The notes: generated by a model not told the origin, from the sequence alone. Positions 30,075 to 38,184 are shown, counted from the stretch's first letter. The stretch is 64,000 nucleotides of DNA from JAXMAO01 sp046350375 (GCA_046350375.1 JAXMAO010000002.1:124001-188000); one strand, 5' to 3'. Translations and numbers: made by a program.

Positions 30075-30356
30075 ATGCCCGCTCACGCTTCCGTCCATCG
30101 AGACATGCTCGGCTTCGACCCAAGAGTCCTTTCAACGCGGATCGCCATCCGCGGTCTCTTGCGCAGTGAGCTGGCTGCACGCGCTGGCATCTCGATCTCG
30201 GCGGTATCGGCCGCGTTTGCCGGTCGGAGAATCGGCGTCCGCGTCGCGCGCCAGATCGCCAAGGCCCTGCGCTGCCGGCTGGGTGATCTCATCGTGTCCG
30301 CCGCGGACGCCCCTTCGGCGGCAACAGCACAACTCAGCCCGGAGCCTGCGCGGTGA
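30075..30356 (+). CDS. Ner/Cro-like DNA-binding protein
   Basis: 93 residues, ATG 30075 with GAGGA upstream. The helix-turn-helix reads LRSELAARAGISISAVSAAF followed by RIGVRVARQIAKALRCRLGDL, a Cro/XRE-type fold. Facing away from the larger repressor, it takes the position of Mu Ner, which shuts down early and repressor transcription. It begins a chain of short genes with 4-base overlaps. Confidence 0.75.
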   Translation: MPAHASVHRDMLGFDPRVLSTRIAIRGLLRSELAARAGISISAVSAAFAGRRIGVRVARQIAKALRCRLGDLIVSAADAPSAATAQLSPEPAR

Positions 30357-30829
30357 CGCTTGATTCGGCTACGCCTATGACTGCCGAAGCTGTGGCCGCG
30401 CCTGGCTCGTCCGCGCCGGCTCCGGCCGTGCCGCCGCGGCGCGGGCGCAAGTCGCGATGGTCGGAGGTGTCGGACGCCGCGCGCGTCAGGCTCGCCGAGC
30501 TGCTCGTGGCGGGTCACAGCGTCGCGTCTGCCGTGCGCAAGCTCCGGCCGATGCTGCCGGCCGGGCTCACCACGCGGACGATCCAGCGCTACTGCACGCT
30601 CGAGCGCGACCGAATGGGGCTGCTGGTCGGCACGCTGCCGTCGCCGACGCGTGCGGCGCGCGTGGCGGCCACCTCTGAGCTGGCCGCGAGGGTGTGCATC
30701 AGCCTCTGGGGTCAGTCGCTGGCGCTCGATATCTGCCGTGCGACGTGCAGGCTGCTGGAGCGCTCTGGCCCCAGGGTGCGACCCGCGAGGGGGTCGGCTG
30801 CTTCCCCCACAGAGGAGACGGCCAGATGA
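30353..30829 (+). CDS. Mu-like early-region protein, unknown function
   Basis: 158 residues. GTG 30353 overlaps the Ner-like stop by four bases, with CGGAG upstream; an ATG follows at 30377. After a Pro/Ala-rich start come basic residues (RRGRKSRWSEVSDAARVRLA) and a likely HTH segment (AGHSVASAVRKLRPMLPAGL, then TTRTIQRYC). Two helical Cys-containing segments end it. Possibly a DNA-binding accessory factor; no family assigned. Confidence 0.5.
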   Translation: MTLDSATPMTAEAVAAPGSSAPAPAVPPRRGRKSRWSEVSDAARVRLAELLVAGHSVASAVRKLRPMLPAGLTTRTIQRYCTLERDRMGLLVGTLPSPTRAARVAATSELAARVCISLWGQSLALDICRATCRLLERSGPRVRPARGSAASPTEETAR

Positions 30830-31074
30830 CCTGGCGGCGTCGAGAGCACCGTCGCATCGTGCGCGCGATCGCGCGGGCGCTGCGACTCGTCTCGATCCGT
30901 GAACAGCTGGACCAGCTTCGGGCTGTCCAGAGCTCCATTGCACAGTCACTCGACCCGGAGCTGCGCGACGCGAACCGCCGTCAGCGTCGATCGTCTCCGC
31001 CCGCGCCGCGTGATGGAGTGGCTCGCGGTCGGACGTCGTCGCGGCTGCGCGTCATGACCGAGGAGGTTGCCTGA
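30826..31074 (+). CDS. Small basic protein of the Mu-like element
   Basis: 82 residues, ATG 30826 with GAGGAG site and ATGA overlap with the gene before. Arg-rich N-terminus (WRRREHRRIVRAIARALR), then an amphipathic helix (IREQLDQLRAVQSSIAQSL). Function unknown; the overlaps on both sides support a real gene. Confidence 0.5.
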   Translation: MTWRRREHRRIVRAIARALRLVSIREQLDQLRAVQSSIAQSLDPELRDANRRQRRSSPPAPRDGVARGRTSSRLRVMTEEVA

Positions 31075-31388
31075 TGGCTGTGAAGAGCGGGAAGTCGGCC
31101 CGGCGGCTGCGCAGACGTGAATCGGTGGTGGTGCGGCGGCCCAGGCGGCGCGCGGACGCGCGCGACGTGCATGATGCGATCGCGGCGGCTCGTGTCCTGC
31201 GATACTTGTCGCACAGCGAGGCGTTTTCGCCGTGGACCGCGAAGACGATCGACGAGATCGCAGCGGCGACTCGCCTCGACGCCGACGGCATTGTGGCACT
31301 CGTAATGAGCCTGCGCATTCGCGGGCACATGCCGCACGTGTTTCGCTCGCCGGGCGGCCACCCGCTGGCGGCGGCGCTACTGCCGTAG
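31074..31388 (+). CDS. Small winged-helix-like protein of the Mu-like element
   Basis: 104 residues; the start overlaps the preceding stop by one base (TGATG). Basic N-terminus (KSARRLRRRESVVVRRPRRR), then helices that resemble a winged-helix domain (TIDEIAAATRLDADGIVALV, MSLRIRGHMPHVF). Possibly a DNA-binding early protein. No named family. Confidence 0.5.
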   Translation: MAVKSGKSARRLRRRESVVVRRPRRRADARDVHDAIAAARVLRYLSHSEAFSPWTAKTIDEIAAATRLDADGIVALVMSLRIRGHMPHVFRSPGGHPLAAALLP

Positions 31389-31394
31389 CGCGAG

Positions 31395-31535
31395 GTGCTT
31401 CGGCTTGCGGACGAGCTCGATTCGAGCTGCGCTGAGCTTTCCGCCGAGGGCAGCCGGCTGCGCGTCATCGCGGGGCGGCTAAAGACCGGACCGCGCGTAG
31501 GCGACACGCAGTCCGGCGAGGTTGCCCCGGCATGA
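31395..31535 (+). CDS. 46-residue coiled-coil peptide
   Basis: GTG 31395 to TGA 31535, overlapping the next ATG (31532) by four bases. Reads LRLADELDSSCAELSAEGSR and LRVIAGRLKTG, a short Leu-heptad helix. Supported only by tight gene packing and heptad pattern. Confidence 0.4.
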   Translation: MLRLADELDSSCAELSAEGSRLRVIAGRLKTGPRVGDTQSGEVAPA

Positions 31536-31705
31536 GCGCTCCCGCCCTGGCGCTGGTTGCGATTGATCCGGCCGAGCCGGCCCGCGCGGTGGCGTCGGTG
31601 CCTGGCGAGGTTCCGTTTGTCGCGGAGCGGCCGATCGGCACGATCGCGATGAGTGAGGCCGTCCGGCGCGCGGAATTCCGCCGCGTACACGGGCGCGGAC
31701 AGTGA
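31532..31705 (+). CDS. Short ORF before the transposase
   Basis: 57 residues beginning MSAPALALVAIDPAEPARAV. It overlaps the preceding gene by four bases and the beginning of the transposase frame by about 50. It may be a separate tiny gene, or the displaced N-terminus of the transposase if another indel lies near 31700. Confidence 0.4.
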   Translation: MSAPALALVAIDPAEPARAVASVPGEVPFVAERPIGTIAMSEAVRRAEFRRVHGRGQ

Positions 31706-33421
31706 CGACGCTATTTGGAAATGGCTTGAGCGACTGCCACGGTGGTCTTCCGACGGTGCGACATACCTCGGCCCCGTCAAGTTGGCGCGCGATGGGCGAA
31801 TCTACATTTCGCCGGCGATTCATCCAGTACTTTCGCGATTGACTACACCAGCAATCGATGCACCACGGTTCAAGACGCTGCCGGAGGACGATCGATCGCG
31901 GGCACTCTGCAAAGTCGCGGTGCTCAACGACCTCGAAACTTTCCGACGCGGGCCGGGAGCGCGGCGGGGCGGGATGCGGTCGAGGCGTTCGTCGTTCAGC
32001 GCGCGACGCACTACAGGTACCGCGACGGTGAACGGTCGATACCGCTGAAGCTGTCGGTGAGCTCGATCTACGCGTGGCTGCGGAAGTTTCGCGCGGGCGG
32101 AATGGACGCGCTGGGGATCGATGGGCGCGGGCGGCCGCCGGGCGGGCACGAGGTCAGCGACGAAGCGATCGCTCGCTATCGGGAGCTGCGGCACTCGGCG
32201 CATCGCCTGTCGATCTCGCTGTGCTTCCGCATGGTCGCCAGCGAGGCGGCCGAGCGCGGCTGGCGCTGGTTCGCGTCAGACTCGGCGTGTCGCGCATGGG
32301 ACAAGCGCAACATCGATCCGCGCGGACTGGTTCTCACGCAGGGCGGCGAGCTCGCGTTCGCCGCGAAGGCCGGGCCGTATCTGGAGCCCGGCCCAGAGTC
32401 GTTCGGGCCGGGCGAGCACTGGGAATCGGACCACACCACACTCAATTGCTGGGCGATCACCAAGGGCGGGCAGATTGTCCGCCCGGTGATGACGGCGTGG
32501 CTGGACTGGCGATCACGGGCGATCGTCGGCCACACGCTCTGTTCCACGGGCAACAGCGACACCATCCTGGTCGCGCTCTCCGCGGCGGCAAAACAATTCG
32601 GACTTCCGGAATCCTGTCAACTCGATAACGGCAAGGACTTCCACGCGGAGGTCTGGACGGGCGGCCGGGCGGTGCGGCGAACGCAGCGCTCGAAGACTGA
32701 CCTGAAGACGCGAGCAGAGGGCATCTTCGCGATCCTGGGCATAACGCCGCGCTGGGCGATGCCCTACTCACCAAATAGCAAGGGTCGCATCGAACGATTT
32801 TTCGGCACGCTTGACGCGCAGTTCACGAAGCTTCTTGCAAGCTACTGCGGCGGCCGATCGGATCTCCGGCCCGAAGACCATCGCGACCTGGTCGCCGAGG
32901 CGGTGGCGTGGGACGAGCTCGCCGCGAAGCTGCGCGAATGGATCGAGGTCTACAACAACTCGCCGCACTCGGGCGAGGGGATGGCTGGTCGCGCGCCGCT
33001 GCAAGTCATGGCGACAGCGCAGAAGTCACGGCCGCTGACGGACGAGCAAGCGACTTTCCTGCTGGCGGCCTGGCCGCGGCCGGTGAAGATCGGTCGGCAC
33101 GGGGTGGCGATCACCATCGGCGGGGCGACGCTGCGATTCGGCGCATTTGATGCCGCGATCATGTCGCTGCCGATCGGGACGCCGGTGCGGCTGAGCTACG
33201 ACCCGGCCGATCTGTCGTTCGTCAACGTCTGGGCGGCTGACGGCCGCTTTTTGACTCGGGCCGCCGAAAATCATCGCTTCGACCGCAGCGTGAGCAGCGA
33301 AGAGCTTCGCGCTGCGATGCGCAAGAAGCGGGCGGCGATGCGGAAGCTGGCCGCGGCCCGCAAGAGCGGCCTGGCGGCGGCCGAGCCGGCGGAGCGCGAG
33401 CCGGTGGCGGCAGCGGGGTGA
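31653..33421 (+). CDS. MuA-type DDE transposase, one frameshift
   Basis: The frame runs from about GTG 31653 (WKWLERLPRW, KVAVLNDLETFRR) to about 31950. It then shifts into a second frame (GRDAVEAFVVQRATHYRYRD) that continues cleanly to 33421. The joined length is about 590 residues. The rve/DDE core is intact: ESDHTTLN (first Asp), CQLDNGKDF (second Asp) and PNSKGRIERFFGTL (Glu). A beta-barrel-like segment and a basic C-terminus (AAMRKKRAAMRKLAAARKSG) follow, as in MuA, where the tail binds DNA and MuB. The Mu enhancer-binding N-terminal domain is not evident. With a single indel this may be a sequencing error or an inactivating mutation. Confidence 0.85.
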
Positions 33422-33424
33422 GTG

Positions 33425-34231
33425 ATGCACTTCGAAGCCTCACCATTCGGATCGTGGCGATCGGCGATCGTCGAGACGGTCGCGGCGCGATCGTACCGAT
33501 CGTGCGATTGCGATGCGGCGGACACGCTTCGGATCGCGGCCGGGGGGGGAATCGGTGTCGTAGATGCCGGCCTGGATTGGGCTCGCCCGGTCGCCACCCG
33601 AATTGTGTTCGGGCGTCGCGCACAGCGGCCTTGTGCACGGCTCGCCGGGCTGACGACGGTCGGCCCGATTGTGAGCGACCCGTCCGGGCGCGGCCGGGGC
33701 CGACAGTCCAATGGTCGTCGCGAATCCAAACTCCTGTCCCCGTCGTCCCGGCTACTACTCCTTGCGGACGACGGCGCGATCGCACGTGGTGCCGGCGCCG
33801 ACCGCTTTCGTCTTTCGGCGCGTCGGTGCCGGCCCACGTGGCGATCTGCGAACGCCTATCGCGGCGTGGTCGCGCACGCGGCCGAGTCCCTCGCGCCGCT
33901 GGCGACGGCACTGGCCGCGACGATGGAATCCGGCTCGGGCTGCACGCGCTGGTTGCCGCGCAAACTTGTGGCCGAGACGGTGGCATCGATCGATGCTGTA
34001 GCAACAGAGTCCGCGCGGCGACTCGCGCCGATGACCTGCCGCCGGCTGGATCGCATAGCCCGCTGCCTCCGTTCAGAGCTGAACGAGTGCGGCGATCGAT
34101 CGGGACACCAGTTGGAATTGGGAACGGCGACGTGCCGCTGGATTCTGGCGACGTGTGGCCGCCTGCAACGACGCGCCGGGCGGGCGACGGCTGGACAATC
34201 GGCCTGGGCGGATGGCGCACGGAGGCGATGA
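33425..34231 (+). CDS. Unknown protein in the MuB position
   Basis: 268 residues, ATG 33425 three bases after the transposase stop. Codon third positions are consistently G/C in this frame, so it is likely real, although two other frames are also open. It is Ala/Arg-rich with many Cys and Trp. No Walker A (GxxGxGKT) is present, so it is not the AAA ATPase MuB normally encoded here. Its second half has amphipathic helices (GVVAHAAESLAPLATALAAT). Confidence 0.45.
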   Translation: MHFEASPFGSWRSAIVETVAARSYRSCDCDAADTLRIAAGGGIGVVDAGLDWARPVATRIVFGRRAQRPCARLAGLTTVGPIVSDPSGRGRGRQSNGRRESKLLSPSSRLLLLADDGAIARGAGADRFRLSARRCRPTWRSANAYRGVVAHAAESLAPLATALAATMESGSGCTRWLPRKLVAETVASIDAVATESARRLAPMTCRRLDRIARCLRSELNECGDRSGHQLELGTATCRWILATCGRLQRRAGRATAGQSAWADGARRR

Positions 34232-34232
34232 A

Positions 34233-34816
34233 ATGCGGACGCGCAATCGGCCGGACGTGATGCGGCTCGACTTCGGCGCGGGCGATGACACCTTCACGCT
34301 GCTGGTCAAGCCGCCGGGCGGCTCTGGCCGATTCTCGATCCTCGATGCGATTGGAACGGGCTCGCTCGCTCAGGCCTTCATCGCGCTCGGAAGGCTGCCG
34401 ACGCGGTGGAGCACGCCCGCAAGTTCAGAATCGCAGCCGAGAACAACCAGTACATCGATCGGCTCATCGCGGCCCAGCGCGTGCACTCGATTCGCGATTT
34501 GTACGACGCCGTCGAGGCGTGCATCGCGGCCGACGAGGCGCACGACCGCCGCGTGCAATCGAACGTGGACGATCAGCGTGCCACGGCGGAGATCGAGGAC
34601 CGCGTCGCCCTGGAACTCTTCCGGCTCGTGCCGGTGGGCTTTCATGAGAACCCCGGCGAATGCCCCGATAATCAACACAACGTCACGCGTCGCTCAAAGG
34701 CCACGAGTGCATTCGCCGCGATCAACGCCCAGCATCGCCAGATCGAGCGCGATTGGTCGGCTGCGCACGATCGCGCTGACGCACTGTTGCGGCCTCGCGA
34801 CGGGGCGGGTGGCTGA
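34233..34816 (+). CDS. Mu-like element protein with one frameshift, unknown function
   Basis: ATG 34233 has GGAGG six bases upstream. Frame one (RLDFGAGDDTFTLLVKPPGG to AQAFIALG) changes at about 34390 into frame two (KAADAVEHARKFRIAAENNQ) and then runs to the stop at 34816. The joined product is about 194 residues, helical and charged in its second half (AEIEDRVALELFRLVPVG). One base is missing or extra in CTCGGAAGG. No family recognised. Confidence 0.5.
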
Positions 34817-34839
34817 GGATCGAGAGAGGATGGATTGAA

Positions 34840-35952
34840 ATGGCCCTGGAATCTTCAACGCTCGTCCCGCTCCGCGTCGTCGTTCCGGTCGAGGCCCCCG
34901 ACCGCGTGCTCATCCTGCCGTGGGGCCGGGTCGAGTCGACCAGCGGGGACTTCTTCGTCGATCAGCGCGCGGCGGACGAAATCGTCGCGGCGTTTCTCGC
35001 CGGCGGGCTTGATCTGGTTATCGACTACGAACACGCCTCGATTGGACCCGACTTCCCACAGTTCCGATCGCCCGACGGAACGGCCCCGGCCGCAGGTTGG
35101 ATTCGAGCGATCGAAATCGAGCCGGGCGTGGGGCTGTTCGGCCGCGTCGATTGGACGCAGCGCGGCGCTGACTCGGTTCGGTCCAGGCAGTACCGCTACA
35201 TGTCGCCCGTCATCGCCATGAGTAAGAGCGACGGCCGGGTGGTCGCAATTCGGTCGGTGGCGTTGACCAACACGCCCGCGATCCGCGGCTTTCCGGCGAT
35301 CGTCAACCGGGCCGGGACCATCGATACCGTCGCTCACGCCGGCGTCGATGACGCACTGAGTCGGTTCCGCACGGCTCGACGACGCATCAACGTCGTCAAT
35401 TGCATCGCCGGCGAATACGACAGGTCGAACGGGTTGAAAGGCAGTTCCGACCGCGATCAAAGCATCGCACGGACGCTGAAGATACGGTGCCCGGAGATGG
35501 CGCCGCTGACGCCCGATGAACAGCATCAGCTCGCGCGGTGCCGACATTTCCTGCCGGAACCCGATCCGCGGGCTTACTCGATCGACCACATTGCGATGGT
35601 CCGCGCCGTCACCCAGCGAACCTCGGCCGGCTCATCGGGCTTCCAGCCGCGCGAATTCGAGGTCCGCGCCGGCCGGGCTTGGGATGCAAGCCTGCAACTG
35701 AAGCTACTGTTCAGCCGCGACGAATTCGCCTTGAAGGTCCACTCCGCGGCCGCACTCCATCACGTCCCGCACGCCGCTGGCGGCGCGATCGATCGGCCGT
35801 CGATCATCGCGAACGCCCTGCGCGTCTGGAACACGAGTTTCTTGGAGTGCTCTGGCGATTACGTCGCTCGCAATGCCGTCATCGACAGCTTCCTGGTCGC
35901 GGCTGGACAGCCGGTGCTGGACTTCGCCGACACCATGAGACTTCCGCCGTGA
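34840..35952 (+). CDS. Mu gpI-like phage protease/scaffold protein
   Basis: 370 residues, ATG 34840. Residues about 18-160 match the Mu-like prophage I protein: VLILPWGRVES, DLVIDYEHASIGPDF, PAAGWIRAIEIEPGVGLFGR, YRYMSPVIAMSKSDGRVVAI and SVALTNTPAIRG. In Mu, gpI is the capsid maturation protease. Residues about 185-370 are not the usual scaffold tail; they form a separate unrecognised domain (SIDHIAMVRAVTQRT, LQLKLLFSRDEFALKVH). It is the only morphogenesis gene seen in the element. Confidence 0.85.
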   Translation: MALESSTLVPLRVVVPVEAPDRVLILPWGRVESTSGDFFVDQRAADEIVAAFLAGGLDLVIDYEHASIGPDFPQFRSPDGTAPAAGWIRAIEIEPGVGLFGRVDWTQRGADSVRSRQYRYMSPVIAMSKSDGRVVAIRSVALTNTPAIRGFPAIVNRAGTIDTVAHAGVDDALSRFRTARRRINVVNCIAGEYDRSNGLKGSSDRDQSIARTLKIRCPEMAPLTPDEQHQLARCRHFLPEPDPRAYSIDHIAMVRAVTQRTSAGSSGFQPREFEVRAGRAWDASLQLKLLFSRDEFALKVHSAAALHHVPHAAGGAIDRPSIIANALRVWNTSFLECSGDYVARNAVIDSFLVAAGQPVLDFADTMRLPP

Positions 35953-36010
35953 CGGGCGAGCGAGACGCGGTGAACGCCGGTTCGGCCGGAGCAGAATCGA
36001 GACCAAAGAC

Positions 36011-36859
36011 ATGACGAGCGACGCAACCAGCCCGGCCCCGCCCGCGACCGATCCGCTCCGCGGCATCGACGTCGATGGGACGATCCGGCCCGGCCAGCGC
36101 AAGGCGCTGTTCGCCCTGGCGGCCACGCTCGGACTCGACATCGACGAGCTTCGCGACCTCACGCCCGCCCGCTCCATCTCGAAGCTCACCGTCGCCCAGG
36201 CGGCCGAGTTGCTCGATCGCCTGCGCGGCGGCGGCCCGAACTGCTCGCGCCAACCGGCCAAGCGTCGCCCCGCCGGCGTGATCGTCATGGTGACCGACGC
36301 GCAGCTCGCCCGCATCGACGCATTGAGACGAGAGCTCCGCTGGACCCGCGCGGGGCTGGGTCAGTTTCTCTCGCAGCGCACCCACGAACACGGCGGACCG
36401 ATGAACGTCATTCGCACCACCAAGGACGGCCGGGCGGTGATGATGCTCCTGTCGCAGGTCGCCGCGCGGATGAAGCGTCGGCCAGGCGGCGACCGCGTGC
36501 TCGATTCCGAGGCCTGCCCGTCCGGCGCCGTCGCCGACGCGCCGGCGATGGCGTCCTCGCTCGTCTGGCCGGCCGATGAACGATTCCCCGGCGTTCGCCG
36601 CGACGCCGGCCCAACATCGCCGCCAGGATCGCCCGCGGCCGCCCCCGGCGGTCCGCCAAGCAACCCGCCGGCGAGTCTCTTGGCCAACGGCCCATCCGCT
36701 GTTTACCGCGTGCCCGCGACCCAAACGAGCTCGATCAGAATGCACCAATCCACGCCCGCGGGACCGCCGCGCGAAGTTGATCCGCTTCCGAGTTCAGCAG
36801 GGGGCCGCCCGCGCCCGCCGGCACACCCAACGCCGGCCGCGGACGGGTCAGACAACTAG
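36011..36859 (+). CDS. GemA/Gp16-like phage protein (tentative)
   Basis: 282 residues, ATG 36011, weak ribosome site. The N-terminal part reads GQRKALFALAATLGLDIDEL and ISKLTVAQAAELLDRL, which recalls the Mu-like GemA/Gp16 helical pattern. A second unit (VTDAQLARIDALRRELRWTR) is similar. The last about 120 residues are Pro/Ser/Ala-rich and may be non-functional read-through. In Mu, GemA affects host supercoiling and lies in the early region, so the position here is unusual. Confidence 0.45.
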   Translation: MTSDATSPAPPATDPLRGIDVDGTIRPGQRKALFALAATLGLDIDELRDLTPARSISKLTVAQAAELLDRLRGGGPNCSRQPAKRRPAGVIVMVTDAQLARIDALRRELRWTRAGLGQFLSQRTHEHGGPMNVIRTTKDGRAVMMLLSQVAARMKRRPGGDRVLDSEACPSGAVADAPAMASSLVWPADERFPGVRRDAGPTSPPGSPAAAPGGPPSNPPASLLANGPSAVYRVPATQTSSIRMHQSTPAGPPREVDPLPSSAGGRPRPPAHPTPAADGSDN

Positions 36860-36936
36860 GCTTCGGCCGGGCTTTGTAGCCCCGTCGAAGACCGTTCCAA
36901 GAGTGTTCGCCTTTCTCGCGAAAGGCGAACCCCCGA
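36860..36936. other. Right flank of the Mu-like element with a strong hairpin
   Basis: No gene. GTTCGCCTTTC-tcgc-GAAAGGCGAAC (36905-36930, 11-bp perfect stem) lies about 50 bases inside the proposed right end. No T-run follows, so it could terminate element transcripts poorly or serve as a protein site. Confidence 0.5.
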
Positions 36937-36982
36937 AGACTCCGCGTTCGTCAATCTGTTCACTACTGCTGCGAAGAATCCA
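36937..36982 (-). repeat. Right end motif of the Mu-like element
   Basis: Reverse complement of the left motif: AGACTCC at 36937-36943, GTTCACTA at 36958-36965, CA at 36981-36982. The spacings (14 bases between boxes, 17 from box to terminal dinucleotide) are identical to those at the left end. Confidence 0.55.
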
Positions 36983-37055
36983 GTATTTTCCTGCGAGTAA
37001 CGGCCCGATCAGGCCGATCTGTGGCAGACCTCCCCGCACGTAGTGCACAACGGGT

Positions 37056-37091
37056 TGGGTAGCATTTCCCAACCTTGGGCAGCATTCCCCG
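37056..37091 (+). promoter_or_regulatory. Tandem 20-bp-phased activator-like sites
   Basis: TTGGGTAGCATTTCCC (37056-37071) and TTGGGCAGCATTCCCC (37076-37091) match at 14 of 16 bases and start exactly 20 bases apart, two helical turns. The first also forms GGTTGGG...CCCAACC (37054-37075). They lie about 40-75 bases upstream of the sigma-54 promoter, where an enhancer-binding activator would be expected. Confidence 0.55.
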
Positions 37092-37131
37092 AAAACACGC
37101 CCGGACCCCGGTTTCTGCCCCGGAAACCGCT

Positions 37132-37146
37132 GGCACGCCGTTTGCC
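37132..37146 (+). promoter_or_regulatory. Sigma-54 (RpoN) promoter, -24/-12
   Basis: TGGCACG-CCGT-TTGC matches the RpoN consensus TGGCACG-N4-TTGC exactly, with GG (37133-37134) and GC (37145-37146) ten bases apart. The expected start point is about 37158, 45 bases before the ATG of the first tiny exported peptide. Confidence 0.75.
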
Positions 37147-37202
37147 CGTACCGCTCCAACCGGCCGCAATCGGCCGCATCGATATTCGAAAAGGAGACCG
37201 CC

Positions 37203-37376
37203 ATGAAACTTCATCGCACTCGACCCTGGAGCCGACTCGCCCGCGTCAGCGCACTGCTCGTCGTCGCCGGAGTCCTCTTCCTCCAACCGCGCATTCTTTT
37301 CGCTGCCCCGGTGCTGCGACACATTGACGCAATCCCCGGCCTGGGTTGCCGTGGGCCGCTCCTCCCGGCGCCGTAA
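37203..37376 (+). CDS. Tiny exported peptide, paralogue 1
   Basis: 57 residues; ATG 37203 with AAGGAG about six bases upstream. Basic N-region (MKLHRTRPWSRLARV), hydrophobic core (SALLVVAGVLFLQPRILFA), then a likely signal-peptidase site after LFA. The mature part, APVLRHIDAIPGLGCRG..., has one Cys and is Pro-rich. The core GV-F-LQP---LFA is shared with the two genes that follow. Driven by the RpoN promoter at 37132. No family recognised. Confidence 0.65.
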   Translation: MKLHRTRPWSRLARVSALLVVAGVLFLQPRILFAAPVLRHIDAIPGLGCRGPLLPAP

Positions 37377-37627
37377 CGCGCGATTGCCGTAATCCGAACA
37401 GGCACGTAATTGCCGGAAAGCCGGCGGGATGGTCTGGCGGCGCGGGTTGAACACCCGCGCCGCCGGGACCGCCGAACGCAGAAGACAGACAAAACAACCG
37501 TCGTCGCGCCTTGTCGGCGCCCGACGTGATGCAGCCGCGGGGACCTTCGCCAGCGCCATCCCGCCCCGAATCGGCCTGACAGACTCCGGGCTCACTTGCA
37601 CCTGCCTCGCGAACAAAGGAGTTGGAC

Positions 37628-37819
37628 GTGAAACGTCATTTTCGTCTGCGGACTTCGTCGGTTGCCAAGCTGGCGGTCTTCGCCTTGATTGCCGGCGTCA
37701 TGCTCATCAAGCCCAGCCTGCTGTTCGCCACGACCGGCGACACCAGCGGCTCGTGCGACCTCGGTTGTCGCGAAGCGATTCAGCAGTTGCTCGACAGCTT
37801 TGGCAGCCAGCCGCAGTAG
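37628..37819 (+). CDS. Tiny exported peptide, paralogue 2
   Basis: 63 residues; GTG 37628 chosen because AAAGGAG lies seven bases upstream. KRHFRLRTSSVAK precedes LAVFALIAGVMLIKPSLLFA, again with a likely cleavage after LFA. The mature peptide is TTGDTSGSCDLGCREAIQ plus a short tail, with a CxxxC pair. It shares AGV-L-KP--LFA with paralogues 1 and 3. Confidence 0.65.
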   Translation: MKRHFRLRTSSVAKLAVFALIAGVMLIKPSLLFATTGDTSGSCDLGCREAIQQLLDSFGSQPQ

Positions 37820-38004
37820 CAACGCGCCGCCGGCGCGGAGCGAAACCGGCTCACACCGGTCGCCCGACCGGGCGGCATGAATGATCGATCGCTGCTCGAC
37901 GCGGCCTCGGTGGAGACCATCCACCGGGGCCGCTATATTCTCCGCTGGTCGGCGCCGCGCCGGGCCGCGCGCCGTTCCGCGGGCTGTTTTTCGCGAGGTG
38001 TCTC

Positions 38005-38184
38005 ATGCAATCGCGCCGCCAAACCGCGCGCCGCGCCGGAAAGCTCATCGGCTTGATTGTCCTCTGTGGGGTGATCCTGCTGAAGCCGGGGTTTGCGTTC
38101 GCCCTCCCGGCCGGGCAGTGCGAGGGTCTGTCGTGCAGCGTGCTGTTCAACATTCTGACCGGCATGTGCAGCGCGGCCGACTGA
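38005..38184 (+). CDS. Tiny exported peptide, paralogue 3
   Basis: 59 residues; ATG 38005 with GAGGTG upstream. QSRRQTARRAGK leads into LIGLIVLCGVILLKPGFAFA. The mature peptide, LPAGQCEGLSCSVLFNILTG, ends MCSAAD, with three Cys. It shares the CGV-L-KP---FA core. A TATATT-like -10 element at about 37933 may give it its own promoter. Confidence 0.65.
   Translation: MQSRRQTARRAGKLIGLIVLCGVILLKPGFAFALPAGQCEGLSCSVLFNILTGMCSAAD

Larger units (their letters stand above)
28229..36982 (+). mobile_element. Compact Mu-like transposable element
   Basis: About 8.75 kb. It is organised as in Mu: leftward repressor, divergent ner/cro-like gene, small early genes, a MuA-type DDE transposase and later a gpI-like protease. 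Portal, terminase, capsid, tail, lysis, MuB and Mor/C are not seen, so it is either a remnant or a minimal transposing element. Its boundaries are proposed from an inverted motif: TG, 15 further bases, TAGTGAAC, 14 bases, GGAGTCT at 28229-28274, and the reverse complement at 36937-36982. The 5 bases flanking each end (AGTTT and GTATT) do not match, so the exact termini or the target duplication remain unproven. Confidence 0.7.

Noticed and set aside
28224..36987. 5-base target-site duplication around the Mu-like element
   Set aside because: Flanks AGTTT (left) and GTATT (right) differ; the duplication is not supported at these exact termini.
37401..37413. Second sigma-54-like site upstream of peptide paralogue 2 (GGCACGTAATTGC)
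   Set aside because: GG and GC are 9 bases apart instead of the required 10, so it is unlikely to be functional as sequenced.
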